Assembly (NCBI GenBank): GCA_002773695.1
Contig: PFAJ01000053.1
Location: forward strand, 1 to 34,693
DNA length: 34,693 bases
From: Candidatus Doudnabacteria bacterium CG10_big_fil_rev_8_21_14_0_10_41_10
GTDB lineage: Bacteria; Patescibacteriota; Doudnabacteria; UBA920; 2-01-FULL-50-11
Direction: 5' to 3'
A model generated the notes under the pieces. It was given only the letters and a program-made list of their open reading frames with translations. It had not been told where the DNA came from and did not search any database. The number at the start of each line of letters is the position of its first letter. Position 1 is the stretch's first letter. Positions 16,823 through 24,880 of this stretch are shown here, piece by piece. The translations under genes were made by a program, and so were the position numbers.

Positions 16823-17686
16823 TCACTTTATTAACGCGCTCCAGTCACGAGCAAACTGATCCAGCCCGTTACTGGTCATTTCGTGTTGAATATTAAAACT
16901 GTCCCACGGCTTTGATAAGTCAAATTCTTGATACTCGATCGCTTCTTCTCCTTCCGGATTATAAAAAAAGTCATCACCCGGTAAATTCATACCATTTTCC
17001 GCCCATAGATTTATATACTTCAACCCGGCAGTAATAATATCCGTTCCTGATTGTATCGCCGCCAAAAATTGGTCTAGACTTCGCAGGCTGGCAGCTAACG
17101 CCTCGACATGACCGTCCCCTGGTTTATACATTTCAATAATATTTTGGATTAGATCGATCCCTCGTTTTCCAGCGTCAAAATGTCTGCCCATAAACAGTGA
17201 CACAAAAATATCACCTTTTTTAACACCTCGACTCATCGCGTAAACCGCGGCTGCTTGTTCCTGCGTAAAACACAAAGTTATATTGACCCGAATTCCTTTT
17301 TCCAAAGCCATGTGAGCTGCCCGCATCCCTTCCGGAATTATCGGAAATTTGATATGGGCGTTTAGGATCCATTCGTTCATCTCCGTAGCTTGTTTTATCA
17401 TCCCATAGGCCGTGGTGAGCTTGTCCGCGTAAATTTCTATTGAAATGGATCCTTTGGGGATAAGTTTGTTTATAGACTCGATTGTCTCTCTATAAGACGC
17501 CAACAATTCTTCGTTGGTAAATTTTTTTCCTGCTTTCAACTGCTCCTGGATTTTATTACTTTTTACAAAATAAGTTGGGTTAGTAGTCTGCCCATCCAAA
17601 AAACCAATCGCGTCCAAAGCGATCTTCGTATCATCAACTCCTCCGGAATCAAGAAAAATTCGAGTATGTAAGTTAGTTGGTCTCAT
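16823..17686 (-). CDS. tal: Transaldolase, 287 aa
   Basis: Transaldolase moves a dihydroxyacetone unit between sugar phosphates in the non-oxidative pentose pathway. The N-terminus RIFLDSGGVDD, the GQTTNPTYF motif, the Schiff-base lysine region AHIKFPIIPEG, NITLCFTQEQA and the SLFMGRHFD motif are all present. The coding ATG at 17686 overlaps the stop of a 4-codon frame (ATG CCA AAA ATA TGA) whose ATG carries the strong GGAGG. With one more A the two would join as MPKN-MRPTNLH, which looks like a natural start. So either a coupled leader peptide or a homopolymer deletion exists here. The downstream enzyme is intact. Confidence 0.9.
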   Translation of the reverse strand: MRPTNLHTRIFLDSGGVDDTKIALDAIGFLDGQTTNPTYFVKSNKIQEQLKAGKKFTNEELLASYRETIESINKLIPKGSISIEIYADKLTTAYGMIKQATEMNEWILNAHIKFPIIPEGMRAAHMALEKGIRVNITLCFTQEQAAAVYAMSRGVKKGDIFVSLFMGRHFDAGKRGIDLIQNIIEMYKPGDGHVEALAASLRSLDQFLAAIQSGTDIITAGLKYINLWAENGMNLPGDDFFYNPEGEEAIEYQEFDLSKPWDSFNIQHEMTSNGLDQFARDWSALIK

Positions 17687-17810
17687 ATTTTTGGCATTAT
17701 TACCTCCCTAGTTTCTAGGAGAGTTTCCCGGGTGAAGTCAAGGGACGAGAGCAGCTTCTTACAAGTCAGTTACCTCTCCCCGACCCTCGCCTGAGTGGGA
17801 TAGAGGGTGG

Positions 17811-18539
17811 TTATATTCTAATCTTCATTTTTTTAATATACTGATACGCCTCGTCCGCGTCTGCGACTACTTTCATAATATTTAAATCGTCCTTGGTAAT
17901 TGCTCTGTTTTTTGTATATACCGTATTTTTAATCCATTCCATAAGCGGCGTCCAAAACTCCTTTCCCACCAGCACTACCGGTATAGGTTCAATTTTGTCG
18001 GTTTGAATCAATGTTAACATCTCAAACAATTCATCCAAGGTTCCGTACCCGCCTGGAAAAAATATATATACAATCGAAGCGAATGAAAGCATTACTTTAC
18101 GGACAAAAAAGTGTTCGAAGGCGTGCGATTCTTTAACGAATTTATTTATCCGCTGTTCGGTTTTTAGCTGAATGTTAATTCCGACAGATTCCCCCCCGGC
18201 TTCATAAGCGCCACGGTTTGCCGCCTCCATTATCCCCGGCCCGCCGCCGGTAATCACCGCGAATTTATCTTTGGCAAGTTTATAAGCAAGCAAAATTGCC
18301 TGTTTATATAAATTGCTTCCAAAACCAATACGAGCGGAACCAAAAATGCTTATAGATCGGCCTTTATATTTCTGTAAAAATTCAAAACCAGAAACAAATT
18401 CCGATTGAATCTTTAAAATCCTCCAAGAGGATTCTTCCGCTTCTTTATGGAGCTCTAAAAGCTCACGAAGTTTGGATTCGTCGGTCGCCGCACTTCGGTT
18501 TAGTTCAAATAGCGCCTTTGGTTTTACTTTCTTTTTCAT
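17811..18539 (-). CDS. LOG-family (TIGR00730-type) Rossmann-fold protein, 242 aa
   Basis: Two signature motifs of the LOG family are present: GGGPGIMEAANRGA and PGGYGTLDELFEML. Well-studied members are nucleoside 5'-monophosphate phosphoribohydrolases acting on cytokinin nucleotides or purine/pyrimidine nucleotides. The N-terminal 50 residues are charged and helical, an extension seen in longer members. It sits between fba and tal in the carbon cluster with no evident metabolic link. The specific substrate is unknown. Confidence 0.9.
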   Translation of the reverse strand: MKKKVKPKALFELNRSAATDESKLRELLELHKEAEESSWRILKIQSEFVSGFEFLQKYKGRSISIFGSARIGFGSNLYKQAILLAYKLAKDKFAVITGGGPGIMEAANRGAYEAGGESVGINIQLKTEQRINKFVKESHAFEHFFVRKVMLSFASIVYIFFPGGYGTLDELFEMLTLIQTDKIEPIPVVLVGKEFWTPLMEWIKNTVYTKNRAITKDDLNIMKVVADADEAYQYIKKMKIRI

Positions 18540-18581
18540 TATTATATTTTTAATTTTTTTGTCTGGCTGTGACTTCGATTA

Positions 18582-19589
18582 CTATTCTTCCAAGTCCTCC
18601 GAATAGCTACCAGAACGCGCCAGTGAGTTCATTTTGGCACGGTTTAAAAACTTTTGCTGAGCCGGTGCGATATTTTCCTTTTTCCCGGCCCAGATATTCA
18701 TCGCGGTATCTTGTAACGCTCGGCCGTAAGAAAAGCTTAGCTCCCAAGGAAAATCTTTAATCTTATTCATCTCATTTAGGTTTATAGTTGCCTCTTTCTC
18801 GCTTTGTCCACCGGATAAAAAAACAATCCCCGGGACATCCTTCGGCACGACTTTTTTAAACAGCTCGACTGTTTTTTTAGCAATCTCTGCCGGAGTCGCT
18901 TTTGAAACAAAATCTTTTCCCGGCAGAGCCATGTTAGATTTGAGTATAATTCCGTCCAAATCAACGTTTGCTTTTTTTAATTCAGAAAATACCGCGGTCA
19001 AAACTTTTTCCGTTACTTCAACGCAACTATTTATGTCATGACTTCCATCCATTAAAACCTCTGGCTCCACAATCGGAACCAGTCCCGCTTTTTGCGAATT
19101 TTTTGCAAATTGCGCCAAATCTTTCGCATTTTGCAAAATATTTTTATCTGTCGGCAGATTGTCTCCAATTTTATAAACTGCTCGCCATTTTGTGAATTTC
19201 GCCCCAAGTTCAGCATATTCTTTCAATCTTGCGGGTAAACCTTCTAGCCCTTGGGTTACTTTTTCATACGATGAGCCATCCATTGCAGCTGCTCCCTGAT
19301 CCACTTTAATTCCCGGCAATACGCCTTTCTTTTCTAAAATTTTTGCAAAGGGTATTCCGTCGTCAGTTTTTTGCCTTAGAGTTTCACCAAATAAAATAAC
19401 TCCGCTTATAAATTGCTCATAACCTTCCGAGGTCAAAAGCATTTGCCTGTACGCCTGACGATTTTCTTCAGTTGAAGAAATCCCGATTTTTGCGAATCGT
19501 TTTTCGATTGTTGGGAAACTTTCGTCTGCCGCCAAAATCCCTTTTTTCGGCGCGACCATCTTTTTAGCAATTTGACTCAGGTCTTTCAT
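18582..19589 (-). CDS. fba: Class I fructose-bisphosphate aldolase, 335 aa
   Basis: It catalyses reversible cleavage of fructose-1,6-bisphosphate through a lysine Schiff base. Visible features are GILAADESFPTIEKRF near the N-terminus, KWRAVYKI (a substrate-binding lysine/arginine segment), LVPIVEPEVLMDG, and the Schiff-base lysine in DGIILKSNMALPG. LSGGQSEKEA, the C-terminal phosphate-binding loop, is intact. The length matches bacterial class I aldolases. The stop is TAG. glpX lies 20 nt upstream, so aldolase and FBPase are probably co-transcribed. Confidence 0.94.
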   Translation of the reverse strand: MKDLSQIAKKMVAPKKGILAADESFPTIEKRFAKIGISSTEENRQAYRQMLLTSEGYEQFISGVILFGETLRQKTDDGIPFAKILEKKGVLPGIKVDQGAAAMDGSSYEKVTQGLEGLPARLKEYAELGAKFTKWRAVYKIGDNLPTDKNILQNAKDLAQFAKNSQKAGLVPIVEPEVLMDGSHDINSCVEVTEKVLTAVFSELKKANVDLDGIILKSNMALPGKDFVSKATPAEIAKKTVELFKKVVPKDVPGIVFLSGGQSEKEATINLNEMNKIKDFPWELSFSYGRALQDTAMNIWAGKKENIAPAQQKFLNRAKMNSLARSGSYSEDLEE

Positions 19590-19609
19590 TTTATAAAAAT
19601 TTTAATTCT

Positions 19610-20575
19610 TTATAAAGGACAAAACTTTCTGTTGGGCATACGGTTATGATGAGCCTCGATGTAGCGCACGGTTCCGGACTTTCCACGGATCACTAATGAA
19701 TGAGTAATAATCCGTTGTCTGTTAAATAGCACTCCACGCAACAGTGGGCCGTCGATAACTCCGGTCGCGGTAAAAGTTAACTGCTTTCCTTTGGCTAGGC
19801 TTTCCGCGTTGAACACTCGATTTATATTTTTATGGCCAGCTTTTTTTATATCGGCCTCGTCTTTTTTATTCCGAGGTTTAAATCGCGCGAGCAATTGTCC
19901 GCCTAAAATCTTTATTGGAGCGGCGGCCAAAACTGCTTCCGCGCTAGCGCCAATACCCATTAACATATCAATCCCCGAATCCGGCATACAAGTAACTATT
20001 CCACCCGCGATGTCTCCATCTGTTATCAGCCGTACCCGGGCTCCCGCCAAACGAATCTGTTTTATTAGTTTTTCATGTCTTGGCCGATCCAGCGCAACCA
20101 CCGTTATTTCACTCACCTTTTTCCCTTTGGCTTTGGCGACTTTTTGAATATTAACGGATGGAGGCGCGTCTAAATCGATAACTTTTGATCCTTCCGCTCC
20201 TACTGCGATCTTGTCCATATAAGTATCAGGGCCGGTTAGTAGCGAACCTTTCGCTCCGGTGACAATAACTGACAAAGCATTTGTCCTCCCATAAGCGACC
20301 GAGTCGGTTGCTTCCAATGGATCAATGGCGATATCCATTTTTGGATTTCCTCCACGTCCGACAATTTCTCCAGTGTAAAGTTGGGAGGCTTTGTCTTTGG
20401 CCCCTTCTCCAATAACGACTTTGCCGGTGAAATTTATCTGATTAAATCGGTCACGCATTTCGTCCACCGCCGCCTTATCGGCTTTTTTACCGTTCCCCCG
20501 CCCCATCCAAGCAGCAGCCGCAATCGCGCCGGCCTCGGTGACTCGTATAAATTCTAAAGCTAAATTTCGATCCAT
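19610..20575 (-). CDS. glpX: Class II fructose-1,6-bisphosphatase, GlpX type, 321 aa
   Basis: It hydrolyses fructose-1,6-bisphosphate to fructose-6-phosphate with divalent metal. Conserved motifs in order are the N-terminal AAAAWMGRGNGKKAD, the metal-binding VIGEGAKDKA, IDPLEATDSVAYGR (Asp/Glu metal ligands) and LMGIGASAEAV. The length is normal. Paired with the aldolase it drives flow from triose phosphates toward hexose phosphates. No phosphofructokinase is visible in the window. Confidence 0.94.
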   Translation of the reverse strand: MDRNLALEFIRVTEAGAIAAAAWMGRGNGKKADKAAVDEMRDRFNQINFTGKVVIGEGAKDKASQLYTGEIVGRGGNPKMDIAIDPLEATDSVAYGRTNALSVIVTGAKGSLLTGPDTYMDKIAVGAEGSKVIDLDAPPSVNIQKVAKAKGKKVSEITVVALDRPRHEKLIKQIRLAGARVRLITDGDIAGGIVTCMPDSGIDMLMGIGASAEAVLAAAPIKILGGQLLARFKPRNKKDEADIKKAGHKNINRVFNAESLAKGKQLTFTATGVIDGPLLRGVLFNRQRIITHSLVIRGKSGTVRYIEAHHNRMPNRKFCPL

Positions 20576-20580
20576 ATACT

Positions 20581-20630
20581 TTACGAATTACGAATTGTTA
20601 CGAATTTACGAATCATAAATTTACGATTCT
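20581..20630. repeat. Short tandem repeats (TTACGAAT units)
   Basis: TTACGAAT and close variants occur four to five times in 50 bp upstream of glpX. Related CGTAT/ATTCG strings occur at 21008-21022 on the other side of the GxxExxY gene, so the gene lies between similar low-complexity repeats. Confidence 0.6.
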
Positions 20631-20678
20631 TTTATAGTGGACCTTTCTTGGAGAAAAGTAAACTAAAATTCCAAGTTT

Positions 20679-21008
20679 CTAGTCTTTGCTGACCAAGTAT
20701 CGATAAACTTGCTCAATATGGGTCTTTGAAAAATTATCACCCTTCTTCAACTCTACCACTATCTTTCCAGATATTAAAAAGTCGAAATAATTTTTACCTA
20801 CCACTTTTTCCTGATAAACAACAGGGGAATAGACTTGCTCTTGAAATTTAAAACCTCTTTTCTTCAACTCCTCCCCAACTGCTTTCTGATACGTCCTCTC
20901 GGCGTGCCCGTGACCCAGTCTGTTGTATACATCATATACAGCTCCAACGATAGCAAAACTCTCTTCTGGGTAAACCAAATCGGTTCTTCACAGTTCAGCT
21001 CTTGCCAT
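20679..21008 (-). pseudogene. GxxExxY-family protein with in-frame TGA at codon 7
   Basis: The frame starts ATG GCA AGA GCT GAA CTG, then TGA (20990-20988), then RTDLVYPEESFAIVGAVYDV in the same frame. The family motif GHAERTY (GxxExxY) and the following EELKKRGFKFQEQV, VVYQEKVVGKNYFDFL and IVVELKK segments are intact to the TAG at 20679. Family members commonly start in the style 'MxxxELKRxDLxYPELSYxIVG', so the TGA stands where Lys or Arg is expected. A TTG at 20978 could restart translation with loss of only ten residues, so the protein may still be made. The family's function is not established; it has a nuclease-like 'D...VVELK' core. It lies between tkt and glpX with different flanking repeats. 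Confidence 0.8.
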
Positions 21009-21023
21009 ATTCGTATATTCGTA

Positions 21024-22937
21024 TTAATTTGTATTTCGTAAAGCCAGTACTTTTTTCACTATCGCCGTCGAGTCAATCTCCTCATAGCGCAAAAGTTCTT
21101 CCGGCTTTCCTGACCGAGCAATTTTTCGAACCGCTAATATATAAACTGGCACCTGAACTTTTACGAGTTCAGCCAAACAATACAAAACCGCTTCACCAAT
21201 TCCCCCCTCGTGATAATGATCCTCCACCGTAATAATCGCTTTGGTTTCTTGCGCCGCTTTTTTTATAGTTTCCACGTCGATCGGTTTTACCGAATACAAA
21301 TCGATAACACGAATATTTATATTCTTTTTCCGCAACTCATCGTAAGCTTTCAATGCTTCGTGGAGGGTGATACCGGCACCGATAACAGTAACCTTATCTT
21401 TTGAAGATTTTTTTAAAACTTTACTTCCACCAATTTTAAACTTTTCCGTCGATTTATATACTACAGGTGTCGCGCTCCGAGTGGTTCTAATAAAAACATT
21501 TCCTTTATGCTCCGCTGCGGCTGCGGTAAGTTTTTCCGCGGACACCGCGTCAGAAGGATACAAAACAGTACTTCCATGAACAGCTCGAAACATAGAAATA
21601 TCTTCAAGCGCCATTTGGGAAGCCCCGTCTTCGCCAATTGAAACCCCGGCATGCGAGCCGACAAATTTAATATTGGCGTTGGAATATTGACTCATTCTTA
21701 TCTGGTCAAACGCCCGAGTAAAAAACGCGGCGAAAGTGGAAACGAAAGGAATTTTTCCGCGGCGTGAAAGACCCAAGGCTGTTCCCACCATATTTTGCTC
21801 GGCGATAAACATTTCAAAAAATCTTTCCGGCGCAAACTTTTTCAGAGTTTCAGAACACGTCGAATTGCTGGTTTCCGCGTCCAATGCCACTACTCGATGA
21901 TCTGCCTCCGCAATTTTTACAAGCGCATCCCCATAAGCTTTTCTGGTTGCGACATTGTCCCCCAGTTTGTAATTTGGATTTTGAAATTTGGATTTTATTT
22001 TTAATTTGGATTTTGAAATTTGAATTTTTTCTGGCTTTACAATCGTTCCCCGAATCGACTTATCAATTTCTCCCAATTCCTCCACTGCGTCCTTGAACTG
22101 CTCCTGATTGAGCACTTTCCCATGCCATCCATCTTTGTCTTCCAAAAATGAGACTCCTTTCCCTTTCAAAGTTTTTGCGATTATCATCATGGGTTTATCC
22201 CCTTCTGCACAAGGAGGGATGGCCGTTTTAGCGGCCAGGGTGGTGGGAGTCGCTTTATTAAAAGCTTTTAGAATTTCCCCCATATCATGCCCATCGATAA
22301 CTACAGTTTCCCATCCAAATGCCTTGGCTTTATTTTCATAAACTTTCATATCATAACCATGCAATGTCTCTCCTCGCTGACCCAAACGATTCACGTCTAT
22401 TATTCCAACCAAATTATTTAATTTATAATACGTAGCGATTTCCATGGCTTCCCAGACCGATCCTTCGGCAACTTCCGAGTCGCCCATTAACACATAAGTT
22501 TTATATGGAAGTTTTTCTAGTTTAGCATTGAGCGCCATACCAAGGCCAATAGACAATCCTTGTCCCAGCGATCCTGTCGCTGCCTCGGTATACGGAAATT
22601 GTAAAGTTGGGTGGCCTTCGAGTCGACTGGTAAACCTGCGAAAATTTTTAAGTTCCCCCTCTCTGATTAAAGAAAAGGTGGAGGGAGAATTCCGGGCAAC
22701 CGCCCACAAAGCATAAAAAAGAGGGCTGGCATGCCCTTTCGAAAATATTAATCGATCGTTGTTTAAATATTTCGGATCTTCTAAATCAAATCGAAACATC
22801 CATCCAAACATCAACCCGACCATCAGGTCCGTTGCAGACAGCGAAGACGTGAGGTGTCCGGAACCGGCTTTGGTTGTCGATGCTAGAATATAATATCGAA
22901 TTAACTTAGCGATTTTCTGCAGTTTGTTTTTGTCCAT
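21024..22937 (-). CDS. tkt: Transketolase, full length, 637 aa
   Basis: Transketolase transfers two-carbon units between sugar phosphates using thiamine diphosphate. The N-terminal domain has KGHASPLFYALWA, GSLGQGLSIGLGMA and the TPP/metal motif GDSEVAEGSVWEA. The pyrimidine domain begins around residue 325 (VATRKAYGDAL) and contains the catalytic Glu region FIAEQNMVG. The C-terminal domain has TVEDHYHEGGIGEAV. Between the first two domains is a Lys/Ile/Ser-rich linker (about residues 305-323) encoded by two copies of a 20-bp direct repeat. CPR genomes often split transketolase; here it is one polypeptide. Confidence 0.95.
   Translation of the reverse strand: MDKNKLQKIAKLIRYYILASTTKAGSGHLTSSLSATDLMVGLMFGWMFRFDLEDPKYLNNDRLIFSKGHASPLFYALWAVARNSPSTFSLIREGELKNFRRFTSRLEGHPTLQFPYTEAATGSLGQGLSIGLGMALNAKLEKLPYKTYVLMGDSEVAEGSVWEAMEIATYYKLNNLVGIIDVNRLGQRGETLHGYDMKVYENKAKAFGWETVVIDGHDMGEILKAFNKATPTTLAAKTAIPPCAEGDKPMMIIAKTLKGKGVSFLEDKDGWHGKVLNQEQFKDAVEELGEIDKSIRGTIVKPEKIQISKSKLKIKSKFQNPNYKLGDNVATRKAYGDALVKIAEADHRVVALDAETSNSTCSETLKKFAPERFFEMFIAEQNMVGTALGLSRRGKIPFVSTFAAFFTRAFDQIRMSQYSNANIKFVGSHAGVSIGEDGASQMALEDISMFRAVHGSTVLYPSDAVSAEKLTAAAAEHKGNVFIRTTRSATPVVYKSTEKFKIGGSKVLKKSSKDKVTVIGAGITLHEALKAYDELRKKNINIRVIDLYSVKPIDVETIKKAAQETKAIITVEDHYHEGGIGEAVLYCLAELVKVQVPVYILAVRKIARSGKPEELLRYEEIDSTAIVKKVLALRNTN
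21971..22022. repeat. Direct repeat encoding the transketolase interdomain linker
   Basis: AATTTGGATTTTGAAATTTG occurs at 21971-21990 and again at 22003-22022 (period 32). It lies in-frame between the two transketolase domains. Similar AT-rich strings occur outside genes, e.g. just upstream of rpsL. Confidence 0.8.
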
Positions 22938-22995
22938 TTTAGTAAAGTTCTCCTCATTTACAAGGAGGAGTTAGAGGGGTTTATTATATAAGGTA

Positions 22996-23025
22996 ATTAT
23001 ACCAAAAAAATACTAAATCTGCTAA
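22996..23025 (-). promoter_or_regulatory. Promoter for the tkt cluster
   Basis: On the minus strand, TTAGCA (23025-23020) and a perfect TATAAT (23001-22996) with an extended TG are 18 bp apart. The leader contains CTCCTC/GAGGAG, a hairpin that overlaps the likely SD and could modulate translation. Confidence 0.6.
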
Positions 23026-23054
23026 CAAAACTGAACGGCTAACTTGAGCCTTTC

Positions 23055-23087
23055 AAAAAAAGCCGGCCCAACTCGAAAGTCAGGCCG
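23055..23087 (-). terminator. Terminator after the GGDEF gene
   Basis: On the minus strand CGGCC and GGCCG pair across a 14-nt loop, and GGC plus seven T residues follow. It separates the GGDEF gene from the tkt promoter. Confidence 0.65.
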
Positions 23088-23099
23088 AAAAACTTGGAA

Positions 23100-23723
23100 C
23101 TACACTCTCACAAGCTTGTTGCCAGCGGCTATTTTCTCTTTTTTGAGAACCTTCATTCTTTCGGAAGCAAGCTGGATAAGAGCCTTAAGATTCTCACAAG
23201 CGGTCAGCCCTCCATCCATTGCCACCAGTTCTCGTTTGTTTTCGAGGTGGTGCCAAACAAAAACGGTGCCGTCCGAATCGTGTGACGCAATCCCACAAGA
23301 AAAGGAGATCCCTTCCTCTGTTGCGATCTCTTCAATCCTTATGGCAAGACCGTCAGCTCCTTCAGTGGTCACGATGACAAACTCGTCTCCGCCCATCCTA
23401 CCAACCAGATCAGCCTCCCTCAAACGAATGATGGCGGAAAAAGAGATGATAAGCCTGTCACCTTCCGCGTATCCTCCTACGGAACTGTCGTTGAGCGCCT
23501 TCAGACCATCAAGATCGAGAAACAGAATATAGCAAGTCTGCCCCCGGGCTTGCGCTCTGCGTAGCCTGACTGCCGACCGCCGGAGAAATTCTCGCTTGTT
23601 AAAGACCCGGGTCATGTAATCTTGCTCAACCAAAACCCGCAAGTCTTCACCCCTCCACCAGACGACCTTGAGATAAACCCAAAGTCCGTCAAAAACTCTC
23701 CAAAGGAACTTCGATAAAAACAT
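23100..23723 (-). CDS. GGDEF-domain diguanylate cyclase-like protein, 207 aa
   Basis: The GGDEF domain makes cyclic di-GMP from two GTP. The N-terminal ~25 residues are hydrophobic/aromatic (FLWRVFDGLWVYLKVVWW) and may anchor the protein to the membrane. The domain starts DYMTRVFNKREF, continues with the metal-binding FLDLDGLKALND, and has an intact GGDEF at residues 111-115. RxxD (R102-D105) precedes GGDEF by exactly five residues, the canonical product-inhibition I-site. SCGIA is also conserved. The start is fixed by GGAGG 5 nt before the ATG. A consensus promoter lies about 220 bp upstream. It is a stand-alone cyclase; no EAL, HD-GYP or PilZ partner is visible. Confidence 0.9.
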   Translation of the reverse strand: MFLSKFLWRVFDGLWVYLKVVWWRGEDLRVLVEQDYMTRVFNKREFLRRSAVRLRRAQARGQTCYILFLDLDGLKALNDSSVGGYAEGDRLIISFSAIIRLREADLVGRMGGDEFVIVTTEGADGLAIRIEEIATEEGISFSCGIASHDSDGTVFVWHHLENKRELVAMDGGLTACENLKALIQLASERMKVLKKEKIAAGNKLVRV

Positions 23724-23810
23724 CGTTGCCTCCTGTTTGCAATGGAATCAAAACACCCTGCTTCGTCTCCTGATTAAGAAACTTCGAAGGATTGCCCTCC
23801 ACAGGCGGAC

Positions 23811-23833
23811 AAAAAAACAGGTGGCAAAACCTG
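23811..23833 (-). promoter_or_regulatory. Attenuator-like hairpin in the GGDEF leader
   Basis: On the minus strand CAGGT and ACCTG form a small hairpin followed by seven T residues, about 90 nt upstream of the start codon and downstream of the promoter. It resembles an intrinsic terminator, so the 220-nt leader may control expression by attenuation. I could not match the leader to a known c-di-GMP riboswitch. Confidence 0.45.
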
Positions 23834-23941
23834 CTTGCAGAAGAAACAATCCACAGCATCGGTTTCGCTACTGGCTCCACATTGTCCAAGCGACCAAATA
23901 CGGACAATGCATCATAGCCTCACTGTTTTCTAGTGGACAAC

Positions 23942-23970
23942 ATTGTAGCAATAATTCTCATGTTTGTCAA
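23942..23970 (-). promoter_or_regulatory. Promoter for the GGDEF gene
   Basis: On the minus strand TTGACA (23970-23965) and TACAAT (23947-23942) are 17 bp apart, close to consensus. Confidence 0.75.
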
Positions 23971-24041
23971 TAACGAAAACAACGCTTGAACCATTTAGCC
24001 CCTACAATTACTTCCTTTTTTAAATCATAAATTCCAGTTAG

Positions 24042-24071
24042 TTGACAAATGCAACTAAGTTGCATTAATAT
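24042..24071 (+). promoter_or_regulatory. Fur-type operator overlapping the fur-ZIP promoter
   Basis: TTGACA at 24042-24047 and TAATAT at 24066-24071 are 18 bp apart. The spacer is filled by the palindrome AATGCAACTAAGTTGCATT (24048-24066; 9-bp arms around a single A). A 19-bp palindrome of this form is typical of Fur-superfamily operators, so repression by the downstream Fur protein is likely. Confidence 0.75.
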
Positions 24072-24091
24072 ATTAGTAAGTGTTAATAATC

Positions 24092-24420
24092 TTAAATTAC
24101 GAAATTTTCTTTCATATTATCGCGATTCGTCCGAGGCGTCGTTAATATCCTTCGAGCGAGGCGTTAGCCGAGTCGAGAAGATCCCACAACGCAGTTTTTG
24201 ATTTCCTCCTTGGGCGGACAAGTCGCTCGAACGATAATATTCAGATTGTCCCCCAAATCCAGTCCGTGGTCGCAATGACACTAAACATGTAATTGCGAGA
24301 ATCCGTCCGCTTAGGCGGACGGAGACGAAGCAATCCAAAACGAGATTGCCACGCGCCAAAACCTCCGGCAAACCGCTGGCAATGACACTAAGGGGGTTTT
24401 CAGAGAGTTTCGTAATTTAA
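24092..24420. repeat. 329-bp REP-rich element with 13-bp terminal inverted repeats, between fur promoter and gene
   Basis: TTAAATTACGAAA (24092-24104) and TTTCGTAATTTAA (24408-24420) are exact inverted copies. Inside are REP-like blocks ('CGCGATTCGTCC', 'GGCGGAC', 'GGCAATGACAC'). A 10-bp direct repeat TTAGTAAGTG lies outside both ends (24073-24082 and 24424-24433), suggesting target duplication, although 9 and 3 nt separate it from the inverted repeats. No transposase is encoded. Confidence 0.6.
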
Positions 24421-24448
24421 AAGTTAGTAAGTGAGTAAATAAGCTAAA

Positions 24449-24871
24449 ATGGCAAAGTTTGAAGAAATAATTAAAAGACAAAAAAAAGCCGGATTTCGGT
24501 CGACTAAAAAACGCCGAGCCCTGATAAAAGTGCTTGTAGCCGCGACCGCTCCCCTAACAGAAAACGAGCTACGGGGAAAACTAAAATTACTTAAACTCTC
24601 ACCGAACAAAACTACTGTTTACCGCCAAATGAAAAAACTTTTGCGTCTTAACATAATCCAAGAAGTCGATTTTGGCGATCGAAAAAAACGCTACGAACTA
24701 GCAACAAATCATCATCATCATTTAGTCTGTAACAATTGCCATAAAATCCAAGACGTCAAATTTGAGAACGAATTAAAACAACAAGAAAAATTAATTGAGC
24801 GCAATAAAAAATTTCACGTAACCACGCATACGTTAGAATTTTTTGGTCTTTGCGCCAAGTGTAAAAATTAA
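24449..24871 (+). CDS. Fur-family metalloregulator (Zur/Fur type), 140 aa
   Basis: A winged-helix Fur-family repressor that binds DNA when loaded with metal. The DNA-binding half contains the recognition region SPNKTTVYRQMKKLLRLNI (residues ~51-69). The metal site includes HHHH at 88-91, and structural zinc is held by C94xxC97 and C135xxC138. It is 9 nt upstream of a ZIP metal transporter gene, so zinc is the most likely effector (Zur), though iron or manganese cannot be excluded. The palindrome in the promoter spacer suggests autoregulation of the pair. A 329-bp repeat element lies between promoter and start. Confidence 0.9.
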   Translation: MAKFEEIIKRQKKAGFRSTKKRRALIKVLVAATAPLTENELRGKLKLLKLSPNKTTVYRQMKKLLRLNIIQEVDFGDRKKRYELATNHHHHLVCNNCHKIQDVKFENELKQQEKLIERNKKFHVTTHTLEFFGLCAKCKN

Positions 24872-24880
24872 TCCAAACTA

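Noticed and set aside
23724-23941. Cyclic di-GMP riboswitch in the GGDEF leader
   Set aside because: Part of the leader (TAGCGAAACCGATG) faintly recalls GEMM elements, but the conserved core could not be assembled.
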